Source: Neopusillimonas maritima (lineage in GTDB: Bacteria > Pseudomonadota > Gammaproteobacteria > Burkholderiales > Burkholderiaceae_B). From it: a stretch of 64,000 bases of DNA. The notes beneath the pieces are model-generated. The model did no database searches. It saw only the letters and a list, made by a program, of their open reading frames with translations, and was not told the DNA's origin. Position 1 is the stretch's first letter. Every line of letters begins with the position of its first letter. The position numbers and the translations under genes are program-made. Of the stretch, positions 16,418-25,002 are shown piece after piece. The DNA lies in assembly GCF_040930455.2 (NCBI RefSeq), contig NZ_CP170494.1, one strand, 5' to 3'.

Positions 16418-16996
16418 ATGGCTTTTACGCTTCCTGAACTGCCTTACGCGCTCGACGCGCTGGAACCCACCATTTCGAAAGAAACGCTCGAGTTCCATTA
16501 CGGCAAACATCACCAAACTTATGTCACGAACCTGAATAATCTGGTTGCAGGAACTGAGTTTGAATCGGCTTCCCTGGAAGATATCGTCAAAAAATCTTCC
16601 GGTGGTGTGTTCAACAACGCAGCCCAGGTTTGGAACCACACTTTTTACTGGAACAGCATGTCGCCCAATGGCGGTGGTGAGCCTTCCGGTAAGTTGGCCG
16701 AAGCCATCAATGCCAAATGGGGCAGCGTTGCTGCATTCAAAGAAGCTTTCAACAAGTCGGCTGCCGGCAACTTCGGCTCGGGCTGGACCTGGCTGGTAAA
16801 GAAATCCGACGGCTCGCTCGACATCGTGAACACGAGCAATGCCGCTACACCGCTTACGACGTCCGATGCGCCGCTGCTAACCTGTGACGTATGGGAACAC
16901 GCTTACTATATCGATTACCGTAATGCGCGTCCCAAGTATCTGGAAAGCTTCTGGAATGTGGTGAACTGGGATTTCGCGGCCAAGAACCTGGGTTAA
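16418..16996 (+). CDS. sodB: Superoxide dismutase [Fe]
   Basis: A 192-residue Fe/Mn-family superoxide dismutase that converts superoxide to peroxide and oxygen in the cytoplasm. All four metal ligands are present: His27, His74, Asp157, His161. Gln70 in AAQVWNH marks the iron-preferring type. ATG 16418 is preferred over TTG 16412 because AAGGA is well spaced and MAFTLPELPY is the standard N-terminus. A terminator follows at 17054-17091. Confidence 0.96.
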   Translation: MAFTLPELPYALDALEPTISKETLEFHYGKHHQTYVTNLNNLVAGTEFESASLEDIVKKSSGGVFNNAAQVWNHTFYWNSMSPNGGGEPSGKLAEAINAKWGSVAAFKEAFNKSAAGNFGSGWTWLVKKSDGSLDIVNTSNAATPLTTSDAPLLTCDVWEHAYYIDYRNARPKYLESFWNVVNWDFAAKNLG

Positions 16997-17053
16997 TCTC
17001 AGGGGCGCAGTTTTCTCTGCAGCGCATTTCTCACTGATTTACTTCAGTGCTCC

Positions 17054-17091
17054 AACCCCTGCTGCGCGCTGCGTGGCAGGGTTTGTTTTTT
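17054..17091 (+). terminator. Probable rho-independent terminator after sodB
   Basis: The arm from 17054 to 17066 pairs with 17072-17083 with one bulged C and two wobbles, closing a 5-nt loop, and is followed by TTTGTTTTTT. A competing hairpin, AGGGTTT (17078-17084) with AAACCCT (17094-17100), would use part of the same right arm. The thiolase start is 22 bp after the T-run. Confidence 0.65.
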
Positions 17092-17112
17092 CAAAACCCT
17101 CAGGTTTTCATC

Positions 17113-18318
17113 ATGACTAAACAAGCATTTATTTGCGACGCTGTTCGCACCCCTTTTGGTCGCTATGGCGGCGCTTTGTCGTCTGTACGCACCGACGATC
17201 TCGCCGCGATTCCTCTAAAGGCGCTCATGGAGCGTCATCCCAACGTTGATTGGGCGCAACTCGACGATGTGATCTACGGCTGCGCCAACCAGGCGGGTGA
17301 AGATAACCGCAACGTAGCGCGTATGGCGGCATTGTTGGCAGGCTTGCCGCATACAGTGCCAGGTTCAACCGTCAATCGTCTGTGCGGCTCCAGTCTCGAT
17401 TCTCTTGGTTCTGCTGCGCGCGCCATTCGGTCGGGTGATGTTGATTTCATGATTGCCGGTGGGGTTGAAAGCATGAGCCGTGCGCCGTTCGTCATGGGGA
17501 AAGCTGAAACCGCATTTTCCCGCAGTGCTTCCATTTATGACACCACCATTGGCTGGCGTTTCGTCAACAAGCTCATGAAGCAGCAATATGGCGTGGATTC
17601 CATGCCCGAAACGGCGGAAAACGTAGCCGATCAGTTCAAGGTTTCGCGCGAAGATCAAGACAAATTTGCGCTGGCCAGCCAAACCAAAACCGCTGCTGCC
17701 CAGAAGCAAGGCATTTTCAAAGACGAAATTGTTTCGGTCACCATTCCCCAGCGCAAGGGTGATCCGGTGGTGGTGGATACCGACGAGCACCCTCGTGAAA
17801 CGTCGATGGAAGCACTGGCGCGTTTGAAGCCGGTTGTTCGCCCAGACGGCACGGTAACGGCCGGCAATGCGTCGGGCGTGAACGACGGCTCCTGCGCAAT
17901 GCTGGTGGCGTCGGAAGAGTCTGCGAGCAAGTTGGGTTTAACCCCGAAAGCGCGCGTGGTGGCGATGGCAACCGCCGGTGTTGAGCCGCGCATTATGGGT
18001 ATCGGCCCGGCGCCTGCGTCGCAAAAAGTGCTTCAGGTGGCGGGATTAACCATTGACCAAATGGACGTTATCGAGCTGAATGAAGCGTTTGCCGCCCAAG
18101 GCCTCGCAACCTTGCGTATGTTGAACGTGGCCGACGACGACCCGCGTGTGAACCCGTATGGTGGCGCTATCGCATTGGGTCACCCATTGGGTGCGAGTGG
18201 TGCACGCCTGGCTACAACGGCTATGTATCACTTGCATCGTACCGGTGGCCGTTACGCTTTGTGCACCATGTGCATTGGCGTGGGCCAGGGTATTGCAGTG
18301 ATTCTTGAGCGCGTTTAA
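17113..18318 (+). CDS. pcaF: 3-oxoadipyl-CoA thiolase (PcaF/PaaJ type)
   Basis: A 401-residue thiolase that by family splits 3-oxoadipyl-CoA into succinyl-CoA and acetyl-CoA, the last step of the beta-ketoadipate and phenylacetate routes. The N-terminus (FICDAVRTPFGRYGGALSSV), the catalytic Cys91 in NRLCGSSLDSL, NEAFAAQ, the GHPLGASGARL loop and C-terminal CTMCIGVGQG are all in place. The frame is open upstream, but ATG 17113 gives the exact family length. No other catabolic genes adjoin; general acetyl-CoA acyltransferase activity is the alternative. Confidence 0.85.
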   Translation: MTKQAFICDAVRTPFGRYGGALSSVRTDDLAAIPLKALMERHPNVDWAQLDDVIYGCANQAGEDNRNVARMAALLAGLPHTVPGSTVNRLCGSSLDSLGSAARAIRSGDVDFMIAGGVESMSRAPFVMGKAETAFSRSASIYDTTIGWRFVNKLMKQQYGVDSMPETAENVADQFKVSREDQDKFALASQTKTAAAQKQGIFKDEIVSVTIPQRKGDPVVVDTDEHPRETSMEALARLKPVVRPDGTVTAGNASGVNDGSCAMLVASEESASKLGLTPKARVVAMATAGVEPRIMGIGPAPASQKVLQVAGLTIDQMDVIELNEAFAAQGLATLRMLNVADDDPRVNPYGGAIALGHPLGASGARLATTAMYHLHRTGGRYALCTMCIGVGQGIAVILERV

Positions 18319-18797
18319 CGCTTAGGTGGCGCAGGCAGGTTGTCGATACGGGTCCCGGCAGTAATGCCGTATTGGCTGAACCAGCCCTGCGCCATTTCCA
18401 GTGCGTAGGACACTTCCCCCGGCGGGCAGTGTGTTTGTTCCGAGAGCGGTTGCATATCGGTAATGCGGGTAATAACCCCCATTTCATCAATAAACGCAAT
18501 CGATAGCGGCAAAGGGGTGTTTTTCATCCAGAAGCATTGAATCTGCGGCTGGTTGAAAACAAACAGCATACCGTGATTGAGTGGGAGCGATTCGCGAAAC
18601 ATCAGCCCGCGTTTCAGGCTTGCCGGTGTGGCTGCGATTTCAGCATGAACCGTAATTTGGTTTATGGAAAGTTCGGTGGTTGGCAGGATTGACTGAGCCC
18701 AAAGTGGCTGGGTGCCCAAAGCCGCCAATACCGAGATAATTGTTGCAAAATAAAAAACAACGAGGCGTTGCCTCGTTGTTTGTAAAAAATCAGCCAT
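18315..18797 (-). CDS. DUF192 family exported protein
   Basis: A 160-residue protein with a probable signal peptide (hydrophobic VVFYFATIISVLAALG, cleavage near WAQS) and a DUF192 domain (MFRESLPLNHGMLFVF, then CFWMKNTPLPLSIAFID). The function of this periplasmic family is unknown. The 5' codons (18755-18781) coincide with a perfect terminator hairpin assigned to the upstream csp gene, so expression may depend on readthrough. No later Met gives a usable start. Its stop overlaps the convergent thiolase stop. Confidence 0.85.
   Translation of the reverse strand: MADFLQTTRQRLVVFYFATIISVLAALGTQPLWAQSILPTTELSINQITVHAEIAATPASLKRGLMFRESLPLNHGMLFVFNQPQIQCFWMKNTPLPLSIAFIDEMGVITRITDMQPLSEQTHCPPGEVSYALEMAQGWFSQYGITAGTRIDNLPAPPKR
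18752..18781 (-). terminator. Rho-independent terminator of csp, inside DUF192 coding sequence
   Basis: On the minus strand AAACAACGAGG and CCTCGTTGTTT form an 11-bp perfect stem with a 5-nt loop, followed by TTTATTTTG. It lies 46 nt after the csp stop but overlaps codons 6-15 of the DUF192 frame. Confidence 0.8.
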
Positions 18798-18826
18798 TCT
18801 TATTGGTGTTCTGAAATAATTGTTTT

Positions 18827-19075
18827 TCAGGAGGCAGCGGTAATGTTCAAAGCCTGTTTACCCTTGGGGCCCTGGGCAATTTCAAACATAACTTTCTGAC
18901 CTTCTTTCAGGGTTTTGAACCCGTTCATTTGAATGGACGAAAAGTGGGCAAAAAGGTCTTCGCCCCCATTATCAGGGGTGATAAAACCAAAACCCTTTGC
19001 GTCGTTGAACCATTTAACGGTTCCACTCAGCTTAGGGGCCTCCCCGACTGCGGTGGTGCTTAAGTCTTCGGACAT
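18827..19075 (-). CDS. Cold-shock domain protein (CspA family)
   Basis: An 82-residue single cold-shock domain protein, binding single-stranded nucleic acid as an RNA chaperone or antiterminator. RNP1 (KGFGFITP) and RNP2 (DLFAHFSSI) are both present. It has an N-terminal extension of about 15 residues (MSEDLSTTAVGEAPK) compared with CspA. GAGG precedes ATG 19075. It diverges from clpS across 174 bp in which only a short hairpin (GCTGGT 19153-19158 and ACCAGC 19161-19166) was noted. Confidence 0.93.
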   Translation of the reverse strand: MSEDLSTTAVGEAPKLSGTVKWFNDAKGFGFITPDNGGEDLFAHFSSIQMNGFKTLKEGQKVMFEIAQGPKGKQALNITAAS

Positions 19076-19249
19076 ACGTACTGCCTCTCTCTGCTAATGT
19101 TGGGTTAAAACCAGGAAACCGTCTTTTGCGGTAGCCTGTGGGTTCGGGATAAGCTGGTGAACCAGCGTTGTAACCAGAACATGTTGATAATGCGCAATGT
19201 AATCATTAGCAGTCAACTATGGAAATTACTTAGTTTTTGATCTGAAATC

Positions 19250-19573
19250 ATGGCAACAAATACAGATATTCAACGGGATACCGTCCTGGAGCGCGAAAAA
19301 GAAGCACTTAAGCCGCCGCCCATGTACCAGGTTGTACTGCTGAATGATGACTACACGCCGATGGAGTTTGTGGTGAATGTGCTGCAACGCGTGTTCGGGA
19401 AAACACCGGAGGAGGCCTCGCACATTATGTTGAAAGTGCATCATGAAGGTCGGGGCGTGTGCGGTATTTACACCCGCGACATTGCCGCGACCCGTGTTGA
19501 AATGGTGCGGCAACTGGCACGCGCGCGGCAACACCCTTTACAGTGCATAATGGAACCGGCGCCCGATGCATGA
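19250..19573 (+). CDS. clpS: ClpS, adaptor for ClpAP
   Basis: A 107-residue adaptor that binds the N-domain of ClpA and delivers N-degron substrates. The diagnostic blocks YQVVLLNDDYTPMEFVVNVL and the GRGVCGIYTRDIA loop are present. The N-terminal tail of about 24 residues, needed to engage ClpA, is normal. clpA follows after 170 bp, so the pair is linked but not tightly packed. Confidence 0.96.
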   Translation: MATNTDIQRDTVLEREKEALKPPPMYQVVLLNDDYTPMEFVVNVLQRVFGKTPEEASHIMLKVHHEGRGVCGIYTRDIAATRVEMVRQLARARQHPLQCIMEPAPDA

Positions 19574-19624
19574 AGCCCACAATGTTGTTATTCGAATGCA
19601 ACGCATCGGGCAGTTAAACTTTTT
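19561..19624 (+). terminator. Possible terminator or attenuator between clpS and clpA
   Basis: GCCCGATGC (19561-19569, overlapping the clpS 3' end) pairs perfectly with GCATCGGGC (19603-19611) across 33 nt; six T residues follow 7 nt later (19619-19624). The long loop makes it an uncertain terminator, but it could lower clpA readthrough. Confidence 0.35.
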
Positions 19625-19743
19625 TGATGTAATCGGGTCACACCCAGTGTACTCGGCGCTTAATGGGTGATACTGTTAAGTCGGATTAGTCGTAGAATAG
19701 TTGTTGAAATAGTGGTTTATCCGCTTCGGCACTAGGAGGAAGC

Positions 19744-22086
19744 GTGATCTCTGAAGAACTGGAAGTTAGTTTGCATCTGGCCTTTGTTGAAGCCCGGAAC
19801 GCAAGACATGAATTTATTACCGTCGAGCACTTGCTGTTGTCGCTGCTCGACAACGCTGCTGCGGCCGAGGTTTTGAAAGCCTGCTCGGCCGACGTTGAAA
19901 CGTTGCGCGCCGATTTGCGCAAATTCATTGCCGACAACACGCCTATTGCGCCGGGGGAAGGTGAGGTCGACACGCAACCCACTTTGGGTTTCCAACGTGT
20001 TATCCAACGCGCCATCATGCATGTGTCCTCCGGCAGCTCCAGCAAGAACACCGTAACGGGTGCCAATGTGCTGGTGGCGATGTATGGCGAAAAAGATTCA
20101 CATGCCGTGTACTATTTGCTGCAGCAAGGCGTCACACGTCTTGACGTCGTGAATTATTTATCGCACGGTATCACCAAAACACCTGAGCCCCCGCGTACCG
20201 AGCCTTCTCCCAAGGCCGCCTCGTCGTCCAGCTCAGGTAGTGAAACCGATTCAGCCAAGTCCGACCAGCAGAAATCGCCGCTCGAACTCTATGCGCTCGA
20301 CCTTAACGCCGAAGCTCGCCAGGGTCGTATCGATCCCCTTATTGGCCGTGAGTCGGAAGTAGAGCGCGTCATTCAGGTTTTGTGTCGGCGACGCAAGAAC
20401 AACCCGCTACTGGTCGGTGAGGCCGGAGTGGGTAAAACGGCCATTGCTGAAGGTTTGGCATGGCGCATTACGCGTGGCGATGTCCCGGAAATTCTGGAAA
20501 ACGCCCAGGTATATGCGCTAGATATGGGGGCACTGCTGGCGGGTACCAAATACCGTGGTGATTTCGAGCAACGTTTGAAAGCGGTGCTGAAATCATTGCA
20601 GGATAATATCAATGCAGTGCTGTTCATCGACGAAATCCACACTCTTATCGGTGCCGGCTCGGCGTCGGGCGGCACGCTTGATGCATCCAACCTGCTGAAA
20701 CCGGCTTTATCTTCCGGCAAGCTTAAATGCATTGGCGCTACCACCTATAACGAATACCGCGGCATCTTCGAGAAAGATCACGCGTTGTCGCGTCGTTTCC
20801 AGAAAATCGACGTTGCCGAGCCAACCGTGCCGCAAACCATTCAAATCTTGCGTGGCCTGAAGTCTCATTTTGAGGCGCATCACGGGGTGAAATACACCGC
20901 CGCTGCGCTTACGTCTGCTGCTGAGTTGTCGGCGCGCCATATTAATGACCGTTTCCTGCCCGACAAGGCCATCGACGTCATCGATGAGGCGGGCGCCGCC
21001 CAGCGTTTGCTGCCGCGTTCGCGCAAGAAGAAAACCATTGGTAAAGCCGAAATCGAAGCAACAGTAGCGAAAATTGCACGTATTCCACCGGCCAGTGTGT
21101 CGTCCGACGACCGCAACAAGCTTGCCACGCTCGACCGCGACCTTAAAGCGACGGTATTTGGGCAGGACACGGCTATCGAGGCGTTGTCGGCCGCTATTAA
21201 AATGGCGCGTTCCGGCTTGGGCCGCCCCGACAAACCCATTGGTTCGTTCCTGTTCTCAGGGCCAACCGGTGTGGGCAAAACTGAAGTGGCACGCCAGCTT
21301 GCCTTTACATTGGGTGTTGAGTTGCTGCGTTTCGATATGTCGGAATACATGGAGCGACACGCGGTTTCACGGCTTATCGGCGCGCCTCCGGGTTATGTCG
21401 GTTTTGACCAAGGGGGCTTGCTTACCGAGGCCGTTGCCAAGCAGCCGCATTGTGTTCTGCTGCTCGATGAAATCGAAAAAGCGCATCCCGATGTCTACAA
21501 CATTCTGTTGCAGGTCATGGATCATGGCACGCTCACCGATAACAACGGGCGCAAGGCTGATTTTCGTAATGTCATCATTATCATGACGACAAACGCGGGC
21601 GCTGAAGTGCTGAATCGCAATACGATTGGTTTTGCCAACACCAAGGAAAGCGGCGATGAAATGGCGGAAATCAAGCGGTTGTTTACGCCTGAGTTCCGCA
21701 ACCGTCTCGATGCCATCATCAGCTTTACCCCGCTTACCCGCGAAATTATTCTGCGGGTGGTCGACAAGTTCCTCATGCAGCTTGAAGATCAGCTTCACGA
21801 AAAACGGGTTGAAGTGGTGTTTTCCGATACCCTGCGCGAATATCTGGCCAAGAAAGGATTCGATCCGCTCATGGGGGCACGTCCTATGCAGCGTCTTATC
21901 CAAGACACCATTCGGCGGGCATTGGCCGACGAGCTCTTGTTTGGGCGCCTTACCGACGGCGGTAATGTCACGGTCGACCTCGACGACAAGGATCAGGTGG
22001 TTTTGTTGTTCCCCGATGATTCTTCAGCTTCGGGGCAGTCGAAACAATCGCCTCCCACTGTTTCGGAAGCTGAACTTATAGACTAA
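19744..22086 (+). CDS. clpA: ATP-dependent Clp protease ATP-binding subunit ClpA
   Basis: AAA+ unfoldase that feeds ClpP. The 780-residue protein has the Clp N-domain (1-150), a first AAA module with Walker A GEAGVGKT near 225, and a second with GPTGVGKT near 506, then the C-terminal D2 small domain. A Ser/Lys-rich linker lies around 160-185. The start is GTG 19744, fixed by an AGGAGGA Shine-Dalgarno at 19734-19740. Its stop abuts the pqiA start. Confidence 0.97.
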   Translation: MISEELEVSLHLAFVEARNARHEFITVEHLLLSLLDNAAAAEVLKACSADVETLRADLRKFIADNTPIAPGEGEVDTQPTLGFQRVIQRAIMHVSSGSSSKNTVTGANVLVAMYGEKDSHAVYYLLQQGVTRLDVVNYLSHGITKTPEPPRTEPSPKAASSSSSGSETDSAKSDQQKSPLELYALDLNAEARQGRIDPLIGRESEVERVIQVLCRRRKNNPLLVGEAGVGKTAIAEGLAWRITRGDVPEILENAQVYALDMGALLAGTKYRGDFEQRLKAVLKSLQDNINAVLFIDEIHTLIGAGSASGGTLDASNLLKPALSSGKLKCIGATTYNEYRGIFEKDHALSRRFQKIDVAEPTVPQTIQILRGLKSHFEAHHGVKYTAAALTSAAELSARHINDRFLPDKAIDVIDEAGAAQRLLPRSRKKKTIGKAEIEATVAKIARIPPASVSSDDRNKLATLDRDLKATVFGQDTAIEALSAAIKMARSGLGRPDKPIGSFLFSGPTGVGKTEVARQLAFTLGVELLRFDMSEYMERHAVSRLIGAPPGYVGFDQGGLLTEAVAKQPHCVLLLDEIEKAHPDVYNILLQVMDHGTLTDNNGRKADFRNVIIIMTTNAGAEVLNRNTIGFANTKESGDEMAEIKRLFTPEFRNRLDAIISFTPLTREIILRVVDKFLMQLEDQLHEKRVEVVFSDTLREYLAKKGFDPLMGARPMQRLIQDTIRRALADELLFGRLTDGGNVTVDLDDKDQVVLLFPDDSSASGQSKQSPPTVSEAELID

Positions 22087-23343
22087 ATGGCCAATCCTCC
22101 TTTGGTTATTTGCCCGCACTGCGCCCGGTTGCATGAGCGAACGCCCATTGCCCCGGGCGCAATCGCTTCGTGCGTTCAGTGCGGTTACGAACTCTACCGT
22201 CATTCACGAGTGTCGCTGGAAGGCTGGCTGGCGTTGTGCTGGACGTCGTTGTTTGTTTTCATGTTGGCTAACCTGTTCCCAGTTGCGCATATCTCCTTAT
22301 CCGGTAAAACCGTTGAGGCGTCTTTTCCTCATGCGCTTTACTTAACGTGGCTTAGTGGCGATTACGCCGTAGCGCTCATGGCCGGTTTGTTTGTGTTTGC
22401 GTTTCCATTGGGACAGATTTTGTTTTTGATGTGGGCCATACAGGCAGTACGAAAGCGTCGTTTACCGTGGGATTTTCGTTTTGGTTTGCGAATGCTGGAA
22501 GTGTTATCGCATTGGAGCATGATACCGGTGCTGTTTCTGGCAATGCTGGTTTCCATGGTGAAAATGGCTGATTTGGCACGCTTGACGCCCGCGACCGGGC
22601 TATGGGCGTTTGGGGTGCTGGCGTTTATGTTAACGGCGCTTAGCCGCGTTTCAGCCCACCGGCTGTGGCACGACGCCGAAGACGAAGGGCTGGTCGCCCG
22701 CTCGGGTGCGGGGCTCGCCACAAACCATATTGCCGGGTGCACGGCATGTGGTTACGTGCAAGACATGCCGCGTAATGAACCCGGCAAAACATGCGATCGT
22801 TGCAGTGCTTACTTTCATTTGCGCAAACCGAAGTCCAATTCGCGTGCCTGGGCGTTTCTGGCGGCCGCTGCTATTTTGTATTTTCCGGCCAACCTGTATC
22901 CCGTTATGACGATGCGCATGCCGATTGGCACTGAGTCGCACACCATTCTGGGTGGTGTGATTGAGTTGTGGCAGTTGGGTTCTTGGGATCTGGCCCTGAT
23001 CGTTTTTATTGCCAGCGTTGTTGTGCCGTTAACCAAAATATTGGTTTTGGCGGCGCTCATGACAGTACGGCATTGGCGGGGGCCTTTAATGCAGCGTCAG
23101 CGAACACGTTTGTATGAAATGGTTGAGTTGGTGGGGCAGTGGTCGATGCTCGACGTTTTTGTGGTGATTTTCCTGTCATCCATGGCCGACTTTCCTGGTT
23201 TGGTTCAGATTATTCCCGGTCTGGGCGCGGCCAGTTTCGGTTTGGTGGTTATCCTTACAATGTTTGCGGCCATGAGTTATGATCCGAGGCTGGGTTGGGA
23301 TCACGGTAATCGGTTGGAGAAGAGCACACAGCATGGCGGATGA
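22087..23343 (+). CDS. pqiA: Paraquat-inducible protein A (PqiA), two-domain
   Basis: A 418-residue inner-membrane protein of the PqiABC lipid transport system, which helps maintain outer membrane integrity. Two similar halves each begin with a zinc-ribbon-like motif: CPHC at 9-12 with CVQC at 29-32, and CTAC/CDRC in the middle. Each is followed by four hydrophobic helices. ATG 22087 directly follows the clpA stop codon, so it may be read from the clpA transcript. Its stop overlaps pqiB by 11 bp. Confidence 0.92.
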   Translation: MANPPLVICPHCARLHERTPIAPGAIASCVQCGYELYRHSRVSLEGWLALCWTSLFVFMLANLFPVAHISLSGKTVEASFPHALYLTWLSGDYAVALMAGLFVFAFPLGQILFLMWAIQAVRKRRLPWDFRFGLRMLEVLSHWSMIPVLFLAMLVSMVKMADLARLTPATGLWAFGVLAFMLTALSRVSAHRLWHDAEDEGLVARSGAGLATNHIAGCTACGYVQDMPRNEPGKTCDRCSAYFHLRKPKSNSRAWAFLAAAAILYFPANLYPVMTMRMPIGTESHTILGGVIELWQLGSWDLALIVFIASVVVPLTKILVLAALMTVRHWRGPLMQRQRTRLYEMVELVGQWSMLDVFVVIFLSSMADFPGLVQIIPGLGAASFGLVVILTMFAAMSYDPRLGWDHGNRLEKSTQHGG

Positions 23344-24991
23344 ACCGGTAAGGCAAACAGAACAAAAGTCGCCCTCAACTTTGAAGGCCCATAAACCAAG
23401 CGTGAAGGAACGTCGCGCCTGGCGTATTTCCTGGATTTGGCTGGTTCCGTTTGTGGCTGCGCTGGTGGGTGGGTCGCTGCTTGTGCGTAATTGGCTCAAC
23501 ACGGGGCCAACGCTTTCCATCACGTTTGAGTCGGCCGAAGGGCTTGAGATCGATCAAACCAAGGTTCGTTATAAAGATGTCGTGATCGGCGTGGTCACCG
23601 ACATCGATGTCGGTGCCGATCGGTCGAATGTGATTGTGAAAGCACAAATTGATCATGAATCAGCCGATTACATTGCCCGAGACGGCACACGTTTTTGGGT
23701 GGTAAAGCCGCGCCTGGAAATGAGTGGGGTATCGGGCTTGGGTACGCTTTTGTCGGGGCCCTACATTGCCGTTGATATTGAAAGTGACAATAACCAGAAC
23801 CAGGCGGAAAAGTATACGTTCACCGGCCTGGAGAAACCACCGGCGGTAACCCACGATCGTTCTGGGACGCGTTATGTCTTGCACGCCGCCGACCTGGGCT
23901 CGCTGGAAATTGGCTCGCAGGTTTATTACCGGCAAATTCCGGTCGGGCGGGTCATTGATTACGAACTCAACAAAGACGGCAGTTCGGTCGACATCCAGAT
24001 TTTCGTCGACGAGCCGAACGATCGTTATGTCACGTCCGATTCGCGTTTTTGGAATGCCAGTGGCATACGCGTTTCCTTGGGTGCTTCGGGTGTTGAGGTG
24101 CAAACAGGCACGCTGTCGTCCATTGTTGCAGGTGGAATTGCATTTGCGAATGTGAATCCGGCCAACGAGATACCCGCGAAACCGGAAACGGTTTTTGATT
24201 TATTCAATTCTGAACTTGAAGCCAAGGCCGAACCCGATGGGCCACCGTTCAGGGTCGATATGATTTTCAACAACTCGGTGCGTGGGCTTGAAATTGGGGC
24301 ACCAGTTGATTTTCGGGGAATGGAGCTGGGCAAGGTCTACGATATCGACCTTGAGTTTGATACCGAGAAACGGCGTTTTTACATTCTTGTAAAAACGAAT
24401 ATTTATCCGCGCCGGTTTGGCACTGCCTATGACCGGGTGAAATCACTTGATCCGGAAAATAAATACCCCGGCCGTCAACTGTTGGGGCCAATGGTGCACC
24501 ATGGTTTGCGCGCGCAGCTGAAAACGTCAAACCTGCTGACCGGGCAGCAATACGTTTCGCTGGATATCATTCGCGACGCAGAGCCGGTAGACTTCGACCC
24601 GATGCGCACGCCGCTCGTTATTCCAACCATTGCAGGCAGTTTCGATCGTTTGCAAGAGCAGATTATGAAGATTGTCAGCAAAATAGAGGCGGTTCCGTTT
24701 GAAGGCATCGGCAATGATTTGCAAAAGAGTTTGCAATCGTTGAATCGCACATTGAACACGCTGAATACTGAAGTTGCGCCGCAAACAACCGAAGCGCTGG
24801 CTGCAGCGAAAGACGCACTCGAGCGAATCGACGCAATGCTGTCCGACGATTCCTCCATGAATGAAAATCTGCAAGGAACCCTGCGCGAACTGAACGGAGC
24901 GGCTCGTTCCTTGCGTAATCTGGGTGATTATTTGCAAAGCCACCCGAACGCGTTAATTACCGGAACGCCACCAGACCGCTATCCGGAATAG
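23333..24991 (+). CDS. pqiB: Intermembrane transport protein PqiB (MCE domains)
   Basis: A 552-residue protein anchored by one N-terminal helix (about 32-51), then three MlaD/MCE domains starting near 58, 173 and 305 (the last with VRGLEIGAPVDFRGMELGKVYDI) and a C-terminal coiled coil near 455-530. In E. coli PqiB forms a syringe-shaped tube across the periplasm for lipid movement. I start at ATG 23333, overlapping the pqiA end, instead of the upstream frame extension inside pqiA. Confidence 0.93.
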   Translation: MADEPVRQTEQKSPSTLKAHKPSVKERRAWRISWIWLVPFVAALVGGSLLVRNWLNTGPTLSITFESAEGLEIDQTKVRYKDVVIGVVTDIDVGADRSNVIVKAQIDHESADYIARDGTRFWVVKPRLEMSGVSGLGTLLSGPYIAVDIESDNNQNQAEKYTFTGLEKPPAVTHDRSGTRYVLHAADLGSLEIGSQVYYRQIPVGRVIDYELNKDGSSVDIQIFVDEPNDRYVTSDSRFWNASGIRVSLGASGVEVQTGTLSSIVAGGIAFANVNPANEIPAKPETVFDLFNSELEAKAEPDGPPFRVDMIFNNSVRGLEIGAPVDFRGMELGKVYDIDLEFDTEKRRFYILVKTNIYPRRFGTAYDRVKSLDPENKYPGRQLLGPMVHHGLRAQLKTSNLLTGQQYVSLDIIRDAEPVDFDPMRTPLVIPTIAGSFDRLQEQIMKIVSKIEAVPFEGIGNDLQKSLQSLNRTLNTLNTEVAPQTTEALAAAKDALERIDAMLSDDSSMNENLQGTLRELNGAARSLRNLGDYLQSHPNALITGTPPDRYPE

Positions 24992-25002
24992 GAGGGGAGA
25001 TC

